From NCBI RefSeq assembly GCF_041154455.1, contig NZ_AP028665.1, positions 62,001 to 126,000 on the forward strand: a stretch of 64,000 bases of DNA, in the 5' to 3' direction. The number at the start of each line of letters is the position of its first letter. Positions within the stretch are counted from its first letter, which is position 1. The notes under the pieces were generated by a model that did not search any database, had not been told where the DNA came from, and worked only from the letters and a program-made list of their open reading frames with translations. Shown piece by piece: positions 34,450 to 43,600 of the stretch. The position numbers and the translations under genes are program-made. The stretch comes from Variovorax sp. V213. Lineage in GTDB: Bacteria > Pseudomonadota > Gammaproteobacteria > Burkholderiales > Burkholderiaceae_C.

Positions 34450-35361
34450 ATGAATGCCATTCCCTACGTGGAGGCCGCGACTGCGGCGCAGGCGGACCCC
34501 CGACCGCCGGGCTTCTGGTCGCGTTTCGCCTGGTTTGCGCCGGCCGTCGCGGTGTTGCTCGCCGTCACGCTGTATCCCACGGCCGTGGTGCTGTGGCTGA
34601 GCGTCCACCGCACGCGCCTCTACGAAGTGGTGGAAGGCGTGGGCTTGGCGAACTACGTCTCGGTGATCTCTTCTCCGGCCTTCCTCGAACTCAGCCTCAA
34701 CTCCCTGCTGTACGTGTTCGGCGCGCTGGCAGTGGTGCTGCCTCTGGGGCTGGCCAGCGCCCTTGCACTGCAGAACATTGCGCGCGGCGCTGCGTACGTG
34801 CGCACCCTGCTATTGCTGCCCTGGACGCTGTCCATGGGCGTGGTGGGCTGCTTCTGGCTGTGGCTGCTCAATCCCTCATATGGGCCCATGAGCTATCTGA
34901 TGCGGTCCCTGGGCATGGAGCCCGGCCTGATGCTCGGCGATCCTTCGCTGGCGCTCGTTCTCGTCATCCTGGTCACCGCGTGGTGGTCCTTCCCCTACGT
35001 GATGGTGATGATGAGCGCCTCGCTGCAAAGCATCCCGGCGGAGCTGTATGAGGCGATCGACATTGACGGGGGTGGCCTGCGCGCGCGCCTGCGCCACGCG
35101 GTGTGGCCGCACATCGCGCCCACGCTGGGCAGCACCGCGCTGGCGCTGGGCATCCTCTATCTCACGCTCATCACGCTGATCCTGGTGCTCACCGGCGGCG
35201 GGCCGCTGGGCTCGACCGCCACCTGGAGCTTCGAAGTGTTCTCCAGCGCTTTCCGCTCGGTGGACCTCTCGCCCTCGTCGGTCATCTCCGTCGTAGTGCT
35301 GGGGGTCAACCTCTTCCTTGGTTACCTTTACACGCGGCTCACCGGCCGCGTCTCGGGCTGA
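34450..35361 (+). CDS. Carbohydrate ABC transporter permease (MalF/UgpA type)
   Basis: About 303 residues from the ATG at 34450. N-terminal membrane helix (FAWFAPAVAVLLAVTLYPTA), several further helices, and an EAA loop PAELYEAIDIDGGGLRARLR characteristic of carbohydrate permeases. First gene of a plus-strand operon of permease, permease, SBP and enzymes. The second palindrome of the operator lies just before it. Confidence 0.92.
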   Translation: MNAIPYVEAATAAQADPRPPGFWSRFAWFAPAVAVLLAVTLYPTAVVLWLSVHRTRLYEVVEGVGLANYVSVISSPAFLELSLNSLLYVFGALAVVLPLGLASALALQNIARGAAYVRTLLLLPWTLSMGVVGCFWLWLLNPSYGPMSYLMRSLGMEPGLMLGDPSLALVLVILVTAWWSFPYVMVMMSASLQSIPAELYEAIDIDGGGLRARLRHAVWPHIAPTLGSTALALGILYLTLITLILVLTGGGPLGSTATWSFEVFSSAFRSVDLSPSSVISVVVLGVNLFLGYLYTRLTGRVSG

Positions 35362-35366
35362 ACATC

Positions 35367-36200
35367 ATGCATATCCGCCGTTCCGAAAAAATGCTGTCCT
35401 GGGCCGTGCTGACGGCCCTGGTGCTGGTCGTGCTGATCCCGCTGTCGTGGGCGGTGCTCACCTCGCTCAAGAGCGAGGCCAACGTCATGGCCTACCCGCC
35501 TAGCTTCTTCCCTACTGAGCCGAGCCTCTCGGCGTACAAGGCAGTGTTCCGGAACGAGACCTTCGGCTCCGACCTGTTCAACTCGGTGCTGTATGCGGTC
35601 GGCGCGGTCGCGCTCGCAGTACTGCTGTCCGCGCCCGCCGGCTACGCGGCTTCACGCTTCGAGTTCCGCGGCAAGCGCACCGTGATGCTGCTGATCCTGT
35701 CCACGTCCATGATTCCCGGCGTTGCGCTGCTGGTGCCGACCTACTTCCTGCTGGACGCGCTGGGCCTCCTGAACAACGCGGCGGTCATCATCATGGTGCA
35801 GGCCGCGCGCCTGGTGCCGCAGACGGTGTGGTTCATGCAGAACTTCGTGGACGCCGTGCCGCGCGAGCTGGACGAGGCGACCCAGGTGGATGGCGCCAAT
35901 CACTGGCAAACCTTCACAAGGGTCATCTTGCCGTTGGTGCGGCCCGGTATCGCCGCAAGTGCCGTCATCGGCATGGTCACGACCTGGAATGACTACATCA
36001 CCGTGGCCGCGTTCGCGCCCGAGGTAGCGCACCGCACGCTGCAAGTGGCGCTGGTCAACCAGGTGTTCGACAGCATCGGCATCACCTGGTCGTACGTCAT
36101 GGCCTACGCCGTGGTGTCCTCCCTTCCCATCGTGGCCATCTTCGTGCTCGCGCAGCGATGGTTCATCAGCGGCCTGACCGCCGGCGCCGTCAAAGGCTAG
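35367..36200 (+). CDS. Carbohydrate ABC transporter permease (MalG/UgpE type)
   Basis: 277 residues starting MHIRRSEKMLSWAVLTALVL, five bases after the previous stop. The EAA motif is PRELDEATQVDGANHWQTFT, followed by the hydrophobic C-terminal helices of MalG-type permeases. Pairs with the preceding permease. The much longer frame upstream is an overlap with that gene and is not used. Confidence 0.92.
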   Translation: MHIRRSEKMLSWAVLTALVLVVLIPLSWAVLTSLKSEANVMAYPPSFFPTEPSLSAYKAVFRNETFGSDLFNSVLYAVGAVALAVLLSAPAGYAASRFEFRGKRTVMLLILSTSMIPGVALLVPTYFLLDALGLLNNAAVIIMVQAARLVPQTVWFMQNFVDAVPRELDEATQVDGANHWQTFTRVILPLVRPGIAASAVIGMVTTWNDYITVAAFAPEVAHRTLQVALVNQVFDSIGITWSYVMAYAVVSSLPIVAIFVLAQRWFISGLTAGAVKG

Positions 36201-36234
36201 TCCACCACATGCGTACTTAAACCAGGAGACAAAC

Positions 36235-37557
36235 ATGAACGAGCAAAAACCAGCAAGCATGAACGAACAGAAACCAGCGCCCCGTACGAGCCGGCGCATC
36301 TTCCTGGGTGGCATGGCTGCCGTGCTGGGCGCACCAGCGGGCCGGGCCTTCGCGCAAACCACGGAGACCATCGCCTACGACACATTTCTCGACCCGGCCA
36401 ACACCAAAGACCCACGCGCGGCGGCGCAGACGCAGATGATCGCGGCTTTCGAGGCCAGCCAGCCGCGTGTGAAGGTACGCGTGGTGGTGGACCCCGCCGG
36501 GCAAAACGGCGTACGCGCGGCGCGCGCCAAGTCGGACAGCCCCGACGTGATCCGCGTGAACAACTTTCAGATGCCTGAGTTCGTGTCCACCGGCTCGGTG
36601 CTGGCCATCGACGAGCTCATCGCGCGCGACAAGGTGGACACCACGGACTGGCTGATCAGCCTGGATCAGACGCGCGTCAACGGCAAGATCTGGGGCTTGC
36701 AGCAGGACTATCGGATCCCGATCTACGTCTACCGCAAGAGCAAGTTCGACGAGGCGAAGATTGCGACACCGCCGCGCACGTACGGGGAAGTGAGCGCGCT
36801 CGGCCCGCTGCTGACCAAGCAGAACCAGATGGCCTACGGCGTTCCTATCGGCCTGAGCGGCGGGATCGGCGGCGCGCAGGCTTTCATGGAGTTCATCGTG
36901 AGCTCCATCGTGGCGGGCAACAGCGACCCGTTCTTCGCGCCCAACGGCCGCGAGATCGGCTTTAGCGACAAGCGGCTGCTGCTGGCCGCCACCATCGTCA
37001 AGGACTTGTTCCAAAAGAAAGCTGCGACACCTGTGAGCCTGCAGTTCGCGTACAACGAGCTCCAGGATGGGATGCGGGCCGGCACGGTGGCATCCGCCAC
37101 CTTCGGGCTGTACCGCTACCGTGGCCTGAAGGCTGCCGTGGCCGACGACCTGGCCTGGGCGCCGGCCCCTTCCGTGGAGCCCGACGACAAGCACGCGGTG
37201 TATGGCTTTCAGATGTGTATCAATCGCCATTCGCCACGCCAGGGCGGCGCGTGGGAGTTCGTCAAGTTCATGGCCAGCCCGGCGGCTCAGGCGATCGCCG
37301 CGCGAGGCGGCGAAGTGGTGGCGCGAGCCAGCGCCTACAAGGACGCCTATTTCAAGACGCCGGAAGCCGAAGACCAGCTGGGCTGGAAAGCGCTGGTGGA
37401 AAAACGAGGCCGCATGGTGAGCTACTCCATCATCCAGTCAACCTTCAACCAGATCTGCGGCGAAGCCTTCCAGCGCATGATCCTGCGTGACCTGGCGCCT
37501 GCAGCCGTGGCGCTCGAGGTGCGCACCCGCTACACCGAAGCGCTGGCCAAAGCATGA
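36235..37557 (+). CDS. Carbohydrate ABC transporter substrate-binding protein (Tat-type signal)
   Basis: 440 residues. The signal region has a twin-arginine motif (TSRRIFLGGMAAVLGAPAGR, cleavage probably at AFAQ), so export may be by Tat. The mature part is a family 1 solute-binding protein (PDVIRVNNFQMPEF; WEFVKFMASPAAQAIAARGG). The N-terminus carries an in-frame duplication of MNEQKPA; the second copy at 36259 could be the true start. Ligand unknown; the neighbours suggest a cyclic polyol or acid. Confidence 0.88.
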   Translation: MNEQKPASMNEQKPAPRTSRRIFLGGMAAVLGAPAGRAFAQTTETIAYDTFLDPANTKDPRAAAQTQMIAAFEASQPRVKVRVVVDPAGQNGVRAARAKSDSPDVIRVNNFQMPEFVSTGSVLAIDELIARDKVDTTDWLISLDQTRVNGKIWGLQQDYRIPIYVYRKSKFDEAKIATPPRTYGEVSALGPLLTKQNQMAYGVPIGLSGGIGGAQAFMEFIVSSIVAGNSDPFFAPNGREIGFSDKRLLLAATIVKDLFQKKAATPVSLQFAYNELQDGMRAGTVASATFGLYRYRGLKAAVADDLAWAPAPSVEPDDKHAVYGFQMCINRHSPRQGGAWEFVKFMASPAAQAIAARGGEVVARASAYKDAYFKTPEAEDQLGWKALVEKRGRMVSYSIIQSTFNQICGEAFQRMILRDLAPAAVALEVRTRYTEALAKA

Positions 37558-38411
37558 TGCCGCATGTCACCGGGACAACCCGACTCTATGGGTTGGTGGG
37601 CGATCCGCTGACGACAGCCAAGTCGCCCGAACTATTGAACCGGCTCTTCATCGAACAGCGCGCGGACGCGGTTTGCGTCCCATTCGCGGTCAAGGACGAT
37701 GACCTGCCCGCATTCGTCACCGGTGCACGGGCGTTGGGGAATCTCTCCGGCGTGCTGGTCACGATGCCGCATAAGCGACGGATGCTGTCCTTTGTCGACG
37801 AACTGCATCCGACTGCTCGTCAGGTTGGCGCACTCAACGTCATCCGCTGCGATAAGGACGGGCGTTGGGTCGGTGCGATATTCGATGGCCTCGGTTGTGT
37901 GCTTGGCATGCAGTGGGAAGGCAATGATCCGGCGAACAAGTCCGTTCTTCTCGTCGGCGCCGGAGGTGCCGGCAGAGCCATCGCGTTTGCAGTCGCTTCC
38001 GCGGGGGCCCGGGCGTTGACCATCTTCGATGTCGACGAGCGCCGCGCCGACGAACTCGCCAAATCCGTCGCCGCCGCAACCGGTTGCACCACAAATTCCG
38101 GTTCGGCCGATCCACGCGGATTCGAGATCGTCATCAATGCCACGCCGCTGGGTATGCATGCGAACGATCCCATGCCCGTGAATCCCGAGCGATTGGATCC
38201 CGGCAGCATCGTCGTAGACATCATCAATGCACCCGAGCCGACGCCGCTTTGTCGTGCCGCCGATGCACGCGGTTGTCGTACCCAAGGCGGACGCCCGATG
38301 CATGAAGGACAGGCACTGCATGCCCTTCGTTTTCTTGGATTCGATTACCGACCTGACGGCAAGTCACTACCGGACGGGCCCGAAACCACGCAGTTGTCGC
38401 CATCTGAATGA
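37554..38411 (+). CDS. Shikimate/quinate dehydrogenase-family protein
   Basis: 285 residues overlapping the SBP stop (ATGATG context). The AroE-type substrate domain has a catalytic lysine in GVLVTMPHK and the paired aspartate in AIFDGLG. The NAD(P) domain has SVLLVGAGGAGRAIAFAV, and NATPLGMHAND follows. It oxidises shikimate- or quinate-like cyclic acids. The position inside an ABC operon, not a biosynthetic one, suggests a catabolic role. Confidence 0.88.
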   Translation: MMPHVTGTTRLYGLVGDPLTTAKSPELLNRLFIEQRADAVCVPFAVKDDDLPAFVTGARALGNLSGVLVTMPHKRRMLSFVDELHPTARQVGALNVIRCDKDGRWVGAIFDGLGCVLGMQWEGNDPANKSVLLVGAGGAGRAIAFAVASAGARALTIFDVDERRADELAKSVAAATGCTTNSGSADPRGFEIVINATPLGMHANDPMPVNPERLDPGSIVVDIINAPEPTPLCRAADARGCRTQGGRPMHEGQALHALRFLGFDYRPDGKSLPDGPETTQLSPSE

Positions 38412-38488
38412 AAGGAAGATGTCATGAATAGGCTTTTCAGGGTTGCCGCGGCATTCCGTGCGGCTGGCTGCACGAGGGGAGAATACGC

Positions 38489-39523
38489 ATGAAAGTTGCA
38501 TTGCTGGAGGCCAGCCATTGGCATGTCCCGCTCTATCTTGATGCGCTCGAGACGCCAGGGATCGAGGTGGTTGCCGTTTCGGATGCGGAGCATGTCAAGG
38601 GAGAGGCAATTGCCGCGCGATTCGGGTGCAGCCTGTACTCGTCGCCCTATGAGCTGCTCGAGCGCGAGGAGGTCGATTTCGCGTTTGTGTTCGGTCGGCA
38701 TTCCGAAATGCCTGCGCTCGCGGAAGCAGTGATCGCGCGGCGGATTCCGTTTGCGCTGGAGAAGCCCTGCGGTGTCAACATGTCGCAGGTTACCCGGCTG
38801 CGGAAACTGACCGAAGAAGCCGATCTTTATTGCGCTGTACCGCTCATCTTTCGCATGAGCGACCTGCTCAGCGCGGTCAACGGTGCCGAGGGCCGTGTCC
38901 CGTCGGACTTCAACTACATGTCCTTTCGTTTCATCGTAGGTCCGCCCGGCCGTTATGAAGCCGCGGGCTCAGGCTGGGCGCTCGATCCTGCGTTTTCAGG
39001 TGGCGGGTCCACGATCAATGTCGCAACGCACTTCATAGACTTCTTCAGATTGTTGACCGGCAAGGAGGTCACGCGCGTCTCTGCCGCCATGAACTCTCGA
39101 ACGCACCGGGGTGCGGTTGAGGACTACTCGTTGCTGACGATGCAAACCGAGGATGGCGTGATCGGACTCGTGGAGACCGGATACAGCTTCCCCAGCACTT
39201 CGGATGAACAGCGCGAATTCTCGTTCACCCTTTCGTCCGATCGCATGTACGCGAAATCGGGACCCGACCGGATCGAGATCCGCGACCGAACCAATCTTGC
39301 CGCCGGCACTCGGAGCCTGCGTCTCGAGCTGGAAACCGACGCCTACTACCCGCTGTTCGTCAAGCGGGTGCTTTCTGAATGTCGCACGGGTGCAAAACCG
39401 ATCGCGTCATTGCGCGACGCCGAGGCCATGATGCAGGTCATGGACGCGGCCTACGCTTCGGCTCGGCAAGGGGGTGCGCTTCAGACTCTTGCGCCGATTG
39501 GCACTCGCTCGCCAATCAACTGA
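38489..39523 (+). CDS. Gfo/Idh/MocA-family oxidoreductase
   Basis: 344 residues. The N-terminal Rossmann region is atypical (VALLEASHWHVPLYLDALET, without the G-x-G-x-x-G glycines), but the hallmark EKPCGVNMSQV and the C-terminal alpha/beta domain (GGGSTINVATHFIDFFRLLT) are clear. Members oxidise sugars, inositols or sugar acids with NAD(P). The variant nucleotide loop may mean altered cofactor use. Same operon as the AroE-like and cupin genes. Confidence 0.85.
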   Translation: MKVALLEASHWHVPLYLDALETPGIEVVAVSDAEHVKGEAIAARFGCSLYSSPYELLEREEVDFAFVFGRHSEMPALAEAVIARRIPFALEKPCGVNMSQVTRLRKLTEEADLYCAVPLIFRMSDLLSAVNGAEGRVPSDFNYMSFRFIVGPPGRYEAAGSGWALDPAFSGGGSTINVATHFIDFFRLLTGKEVTRVSAAMNSRTHRGAVEDYSLLTMQTEDGVIGLVETGYSFPSTSDEQREFSFTLSSDRMYAKSGPDRIEIRDRTNLAAGTRSLRLELETDAYYPLFVKRVLSECRTGAKPIASLRDAEAMMQVMDAAYASARQGGALQTLAPIGTRSPIN

Positions 39524-39534
39524 CGGGGAATTCC

Positions 39535-39963
39535 ATGACCAAGACTGCGCGATACCAAGGTCCATTGCCGCTTGACCAGGCGAAATCCAAGTTTGTTCTC
39601 ACCCCTCTCGAGGACAACCGCTTTCATCGAGATGGTCCTCGCGCCAATGTTGAGTACCGGGATCTCGGATTGGCGGATGCTTCAGGTGGCCGCATCAGCG
39701 CCAAGCACATCCGCGCTGTCCAGCCATTCGGCAAGGAGACCGGTTGGCATTGGCACGACATGACCGCGCACTTCGTGTACGTGCTGAAAGGTTGGGTCGA
39801 ATTCAGGTTTGACGGCATGCCCGAACCGGTGACCGTCGTTGCCGGCTCCTGCCTCAGCCAGCCCGCCGGAGTGGCGCACAACGTCATTCGGCAATCTGAC
39901 GACCTCGAGCTGATAGAGATCAACACACCCGCGGACTATGTGACGGTCGAATGTTCTCGCTGA
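39535..39963 (+). CDS. Cupin-domain protein
   Basis: 142 residues from the ATG at 39535, with a weak GGGGAA upstream. The single cupin barrel has metal-ligand histidines in TGWHWHDMTAHFVYVL and a second motif with AGVAHNVI. Stand-alone cupins in such operons are often isomerases or small oxygenases. It is the last gene of the plus-strand catabolic operon. Confidence 0.8.
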   Translation: MTKTARYQGPLPLDQAKSKFVLTPLEDNRFHRDGPRANVEYRDLGLADASGGRISAKHIRAVQPFGKETGWHWHDMTAHFVYVLKGWVEFRFDGMPEPVTVVAGSCLSQPAGVAHNVIRQSDDLELIEINTPADYVTVECSR

Positions 39964-39964
39964 G

Positions 39965-40222
39965 CGGCCGAGCCGACAAGCCTGCTGCCAGGTACGAGTT
40001 GGTCTCGCCCACGACCAGCCGATGGCTCAGCGCGGGCTCAGTCTCCGTAGAGCCGTCGGAGAACTGGAATGGCAGCGCACGGCCAGCGCTCGCGTAGATC
40101 ATGCCGATGCTGGGTCTTGTGCTCCAGTCGGCGCGCGTCCTCGGCGTTCCGTGGTGCTGGAGGAAGTCGGGTGCTGCACAGGTGACGAAGTGGAACTCGC
40201 CGATCCGCCGCGTGACCATCAT
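39965..40222 (-). pseudogene. LysR effector-domain relic
   Basis: A minus-strand frame reads like the ligand-binding part of a LysR regulator: TRRIGEFHFVTCAAPDFLQH, HGTPRTRADW, and GRALPFQFSDG later. There is no DNA-binding domain and no C-terminal completion. Probably the remnant of a deleted regulator gene. Confidence 0.6.
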
Positions 40223-40309
40223 CCGCTAGCTCACTTCCCCAATGACGTGGCTCGCGTAGTTGCCCATGACGGCAATGCATCTTCTGCTTTCCACTTTTCA
40301 CATAGGACG

Positions 40310-40606
40310 TCAGCGGCGGGCCGTCAGGTGGAGCATCTTGAAATGCTCGTAGTGTCCGACCCCGTTTTGAACGATAGGATCTTGCGAAGTGAGCTCGCCG
40401 ATATTCTGGTCGTCTTCGATTTGGAACAGCGAGACACCATAGGAACCGGCAGGATCCATCACGGGGCCGTGCGCAACGACGACGCCTTTGCCGAGCAGGT
40501 CGTTCAAGAATACGCTGTGCTGCCCCATCCACTTTTTCTCGTCTGCAGACATGGTGGCAAGGAAGTCCGCGCGCGGCGGGATGAACTTGCACAGGTAGTG
40601 CTTCAT
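40310..40606 (-). CDS. YciI-family protein
   Basis: 98 residues from the ATG at 40606 (MKHYLCKFIPPRADFLATMS) with AGAGAG upstream. YciI-like ferredoxin fold: a conserved histidine/aspartate pair appears in HSVFLNDLLGKG and VVAHGPVMDPAGS, and VGHYEHFKM closes the fold. Function of the family is uncertain; members are often next to oxygenase or regulator genes. Confidence 0.8.
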   Translation of the reverse strand: MKHYLCKFIPPRADFLATMSADEKKWMGQHSVFLNDLLGKGVVVAHGPVMDPAGSYGVSLFQIEDDQNIGELTSQDPIVQNGVGHYEHFKMLHLTARR

Positions 40607-40726
40607 GGCTCTCTCTTTCAAATTCTTGAGGTTTCGGGGGATTGCAGAACCTTGGCTCTTTGGTGTCCATGAGCCGCGAGATCCCATGGCTCATCGCATC
40701 AGGCGCTTGCGCGCCCTTGATGCCCT

Positions 40727-40828
40727 TTATTTTTCGGGCCCGCGGCCGGTGCCGACTACCTCATCGCCCGGTTGGTGCAGGTCATTGGCCAGCATCAGCC
40801 CAAGATCTGAAGATGCGCCCATGATCAC
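40727..40828 (-). pseudogene. 5' relic of a short-chain dehydrogenase gene
   Basis: A short frame begins VIMGASSDLGLMLANDLHQP, a Rossmann G-x-x-x-D-x-G opening, and stops after about 33 codons. The rest of the SDR is missing. It diverges from the HxlR gene, a common arrangement for HxlR regulators and NAD(P)-binding target genes. Confidence 0.5.
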
Positions 40829-40910
40829 GACTGCCTCCCCCGTTCGTTGATTTCAAAACTCGAAATTGCATGTTGGTATCAATTCAGGACCAAGTCAATA
40901 TCAAAACGAT

Positions 40911-41348
40911 ATGAACTCCAGAAATGCTTCTGCGACCCCTTACCCTATCGAGCGCAGCCTCGCGTTTCTGGGTGACGCCTGGACGATACTGATCCTGCGG
41001 GACGCGAACTCTGGCGTGACGCGCTTCGACCAATTCAAGAAGAACCTCGGAATTGCACCGACGATCCTGGCCAAGCGCTTGGCAATGCTCACAGACGAGC
41101 GATTGCTCGAGAAGAGGCTCTATTCGGAACGGCCTCCGAGAGACGAGTACGTTCTGACCCCCGCAGGGCGTGATTTTCTGCCGGTGCTTTTAATGATTGC
41201 TGCGTGGGGTAAAAAGCATCGGGGGGCGGGCAAGCTCACGCGCTTTCTGGACGCCGAATTCGGTACCGAGATCAAGCCGACGGCGATTGATGCGGTCACG
41301 GGCGCGGAGATCGGGACACGTGCTATTCGCAAGTTGTCGCCCGAATGA
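40911..41348 (+). CDS. HxlR-family transcriptional regulator
   Basis: 145 residues from the ATG at 40911. Winged helix with the family opening YPIERSLAFLGDAWTILILR, then IAPTILAKRLAMLTDERLLE and a wing (RPPRDEYVLTPAGRDFLPVL). Single-domain redox or aldehyde responsive regulator. Its probable target gene, an SDR in the divergent direction, is reduced to a 5' relic. Confidence 0.9.
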   Translation: MNSRNASATPYPIERSLAFLGDAWTILILRDANSGVTRFDQFKKNLGIAPTILAKRLAMLTDERLLEKRLYSERPPRDEYVLTPAGRDFLPVLLMIAAWGKKHRGAGKLTRFLDAEFGTEIKPTAIDAVTGAEIGTRAIRKLSPE

Positions 41349-41723
41349 AGAGTGCTGACCCCGCTGCGACGACGCCGCATCTTGGCAAGGACCCGAAGGC
41401 CCCGAATCACAGAAGCCCTCGTTCGGCCATCGACGCGACCGTGCTGCCCGCGGCGATCGGGTGAACCAGCGCCCACATGTCCGCCAGCGCGGCCGCCTGT
41501 CTGAGCGTCCGCGTCAGATGCTCGTCGGCCAACGAAGACCTCATGGGGCAAGGCCCCGAGCCCGCACCCGCAGGTCCTTGCGTGGGCCCATCGAACCTGC
41601 ATCTCCAAGCGCTCAAGGAGGTCCAGCGCGGCATCCATCCACGGTGCGCGAGCGGTGACTACGCGCGCGAGGGCCAAACCCACGTGGCGAGACGAATTGC
41701 TTCAGATCTCAGAAAGATTCGAA
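41349..41723. other. Gene-free interval
   Basis: About 375 bp. Protein-like fragments on the minus strand (for example RTLRQAAALADMWALVHP) hint at decayed coding sequence but cannot be assigned to a family. Confidence 0.35.
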
Positions 41724-42692
41724 TCACAGGTCCACCGTCAACGTTTCGCCGTGCGCACGTGAACAGCACGGTAGGAATGCTTCGTTTCGGACCTTTTCCT
41801 GCAAGGTAAGAAACGAGTCGCGGTGGTCCACAATGCCTTCGAGCACTGGCGTGAGGCAAGATCCGCACACTCCCTGCTCGCACGAAGAAGCGACCTCGAT
41901 GCCGCAGCGGGTCAAGGCCTGCAGCGCGGTCTCCGCGGCGGCGACGGTGATGCATTTGCCGCTTCGCACGGCGATCAGGTCGAACGCGCGGTCGCCACCG
42001 GACGTCGCCGCCGCCGCTGCCTGGAAGTACTCGTGATGCAGCCTGCTTTCATCCCAGCCGGCGGCCCGCGCGGTGCCCAGCACGTGGTCCATAAAGCCCT
42101 GAGGTCCGCACACGTAGAGATGCGCACCGGAGGGTTGCGATGCGAGCACGGCTTCGCTGTCGAAGGCGCTCTGCGCCTCGTCGTCCGGATATAGATGCAC
42201 CGCGTTTGCGAACGGCGCGCGCTGCAGTTCGTCGGCGAAGGCCATGCGGTCTTTCGATCGCGCGCAGTAGTGCAGCGCGAAACGCGCGCCGCCCGCGTGC
42301 AAGGCCGCGGCCATGCTCATGATCGGTGTGATGCCGATGCCCCCTGCAACGAGCACCGAGGAGGGACTGTCCGGCCGCAATGGAAAATTGTTCCTCGGCG
42401 CCGAGATCCGCAACACGCTGCCTTCCCGCAGTTGCGCATGCATCGCCTCGGACCCGCCGCGCGACGACGCGGCGCGCGCCACCGCGATGCGATAGCGCCG
42501 TGGCGCAAGGCTGGGCCCGTCGAGCAACGAGTACTGCCGCACGAAGCCGTTCACATGAACGTCGATGTGCGCGCCGGCCTCGATAGCGGGCAGCGGCGCG
42601 GCGCCCGCCGCTTCGATCTCGAAGAGGCAGATGTCCCTCGCGACCTCCGCTCGGGCGGCAATCCGCGCCTCGATGAGCGCAACCCGCGTCAT
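41724..42692 (-). CDS. Rieske-oxygenase reductase (VanB/phthalate reductase type)
   Basis: 322 residues from the ATG at 42692, which overlaps the stop of the FAH gene as ATGA. The flavin-binding domain has RQYSLLDGP and the NAD domain VAGGIGITPIMSMA. A C-terminal plant-type [2Fe-2S] domain carries cysteines in SSCEQGVCGSCLTPVLEG and a distal CC near residue 310. It would pass electrons from NAD(P)H to the oxygenase encoded in the same operon. Confidence 0.92.
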   Translation of the reverse strand: MTRVALIEARIAARAEVARDICLFEIEAAGAAPLPAIEAGAHIDVHVNGFVRQYSLLDGPSLAPRRYRIAVARAASSRGGSEAMHAQLREGSVLRISAPRNNFPLRPDSPSSVLVAGGIGITPIMSMAAALHAGGARFALHYCARSKDRMAFADELQRAPFANAVHLYPDDEAQSAFDSEAVLASQPSGAHLYVCGPQGFMDHVLGTARAAGWDESRLHHEYFQAAAAATSGGDRAFDLIAVRSGKCITVAAAETALQALTRCGIEVASSCEQGVCGSCLTPVLEGIVDHRDSFLTLQEKVRNEAFLPCCSRAHGETLTVDL

Positions 42693-43537
42693 TCCGCACA
42701 CACGGTGTTAGACAGCGTGCCCAAACCTTCCACCTCGACCTCCACCACGTCGCCCGCGTGCATGTACCGCGGCGGCTGCCGCTTGAAGCCCACGCCGCCC
42801 GGGGTACCGGTGACGATGACGTCGCCGGGCTCGAGCGCGGTGAAGGTCGAGATGTAGGCCACGAGGCTCGGCATCGAGAAGATCAGCTGCTCGGTGGTCG
42901 CGTGCTGCACCGTCTCGCCGTTCAACCGCGTGGTCAGGGCCAGCACCTGACCATCGGCTATCTCGCCGCGCGTGATCATCCACGGGCCGAAGCCGCCCGT
43001 CGCAGGAAAGTTCTTGCCGGGCGTCCATTGCGTGGTGTGAGCCTGCCAGTCGCGCACCGATCCGTCGTTGTACGGGGCATAGCCCGCGACGTGCGCCCAT
43101 GCGTCTTCCTCCCGGATGCGCCGCCCGCCCGTGCCGATGACGATGGCGATCTCGCCCTCGTAGTCGAAGCAAGCCGACTCGGGCGGCAGCACCAGAGGCT
43201 GGCCGTGACCGGCCTGCGAAGACGCCACGCGCAGGAAGATGGTCGGCTGGCCGGTCTTCTCGCGCTTGGCCTCGACGCGGTGCGCCTCATAGTTCAGGCC
43301 CACACAGAAGATGCGCGACGCATCGGGTACGACGGGCAGCAGGCTGACGTCGCGCAGCGCGACGTCCGGCCGGGCGCCTTGGGCCAGCGCCTCGATCCCG
43401 GGCAGCCCGAGTTCCGACAGCGCGCTGCGAAGGGTCGGAAACCGTCCCTGCGAAGCGGCCTGGAGATCGGCGATGCGTTCGCCGACGAGCGCGCCCCAGC
43501 GCGCCTGTCCCTGGTGGGAATAGCTCAGAAGTTTCAT
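42689..43537 (-). CDS. Fumarylacetoacetate hydrolase-family protein
   Basis: 282 residues. FAH-fold markers: IFCVGLNYEAHRVE, metal residues in CFDYEGEIAIVIG (E-x-E), the aspartate in YNDGSVRDWQ, and PGDVIVTGTPGGVG. Probable hydrolase or decarboxylase of a ring-cleavage product or diketo acid. In the Rieske operon between the Bug receptor and the reductase. Confidence 0.88.
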   Translation of the reverse strand: MKLLSYSHQGQARWGALVGERIADLQAASQGRFPTLRSALSELGLPGIEALAQGARPDVALRDVSLLPVVPDASRIFCVGLNYEAHRVEAKREKTGQPTIFLRVASSQAGHGQPLVLPPESACFDYEGEIAIVIGTGGRRIREEDAWAHVAGYAPYNDGSVRDWQAHTTQWTPGKNFPATGGFGPWMITRGEIADGQVLALTTRLNGETVQHATTEQLIFSMPSLVAYISTFTALEPGDVIVTGTPGGVGFKRQPPRYMHAGDVVEVEVEGLGTLSNTVCAE

Positions 43538-43600
43538 GGTCGGAAAGGACCCCTCTCCTCGAGGGGCGTGTGAAGAAAAAAAGAGAACCGTGCGGCGCGG

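Noticed and set aside
33309..34460. Long upstream extension of the DUF4286/EthD-like frame
   Set aside because: The extension overlaps the IclR gene in a different frame and is arginine/alanine-rich; the ATG at 33308 has a good ribosome site.
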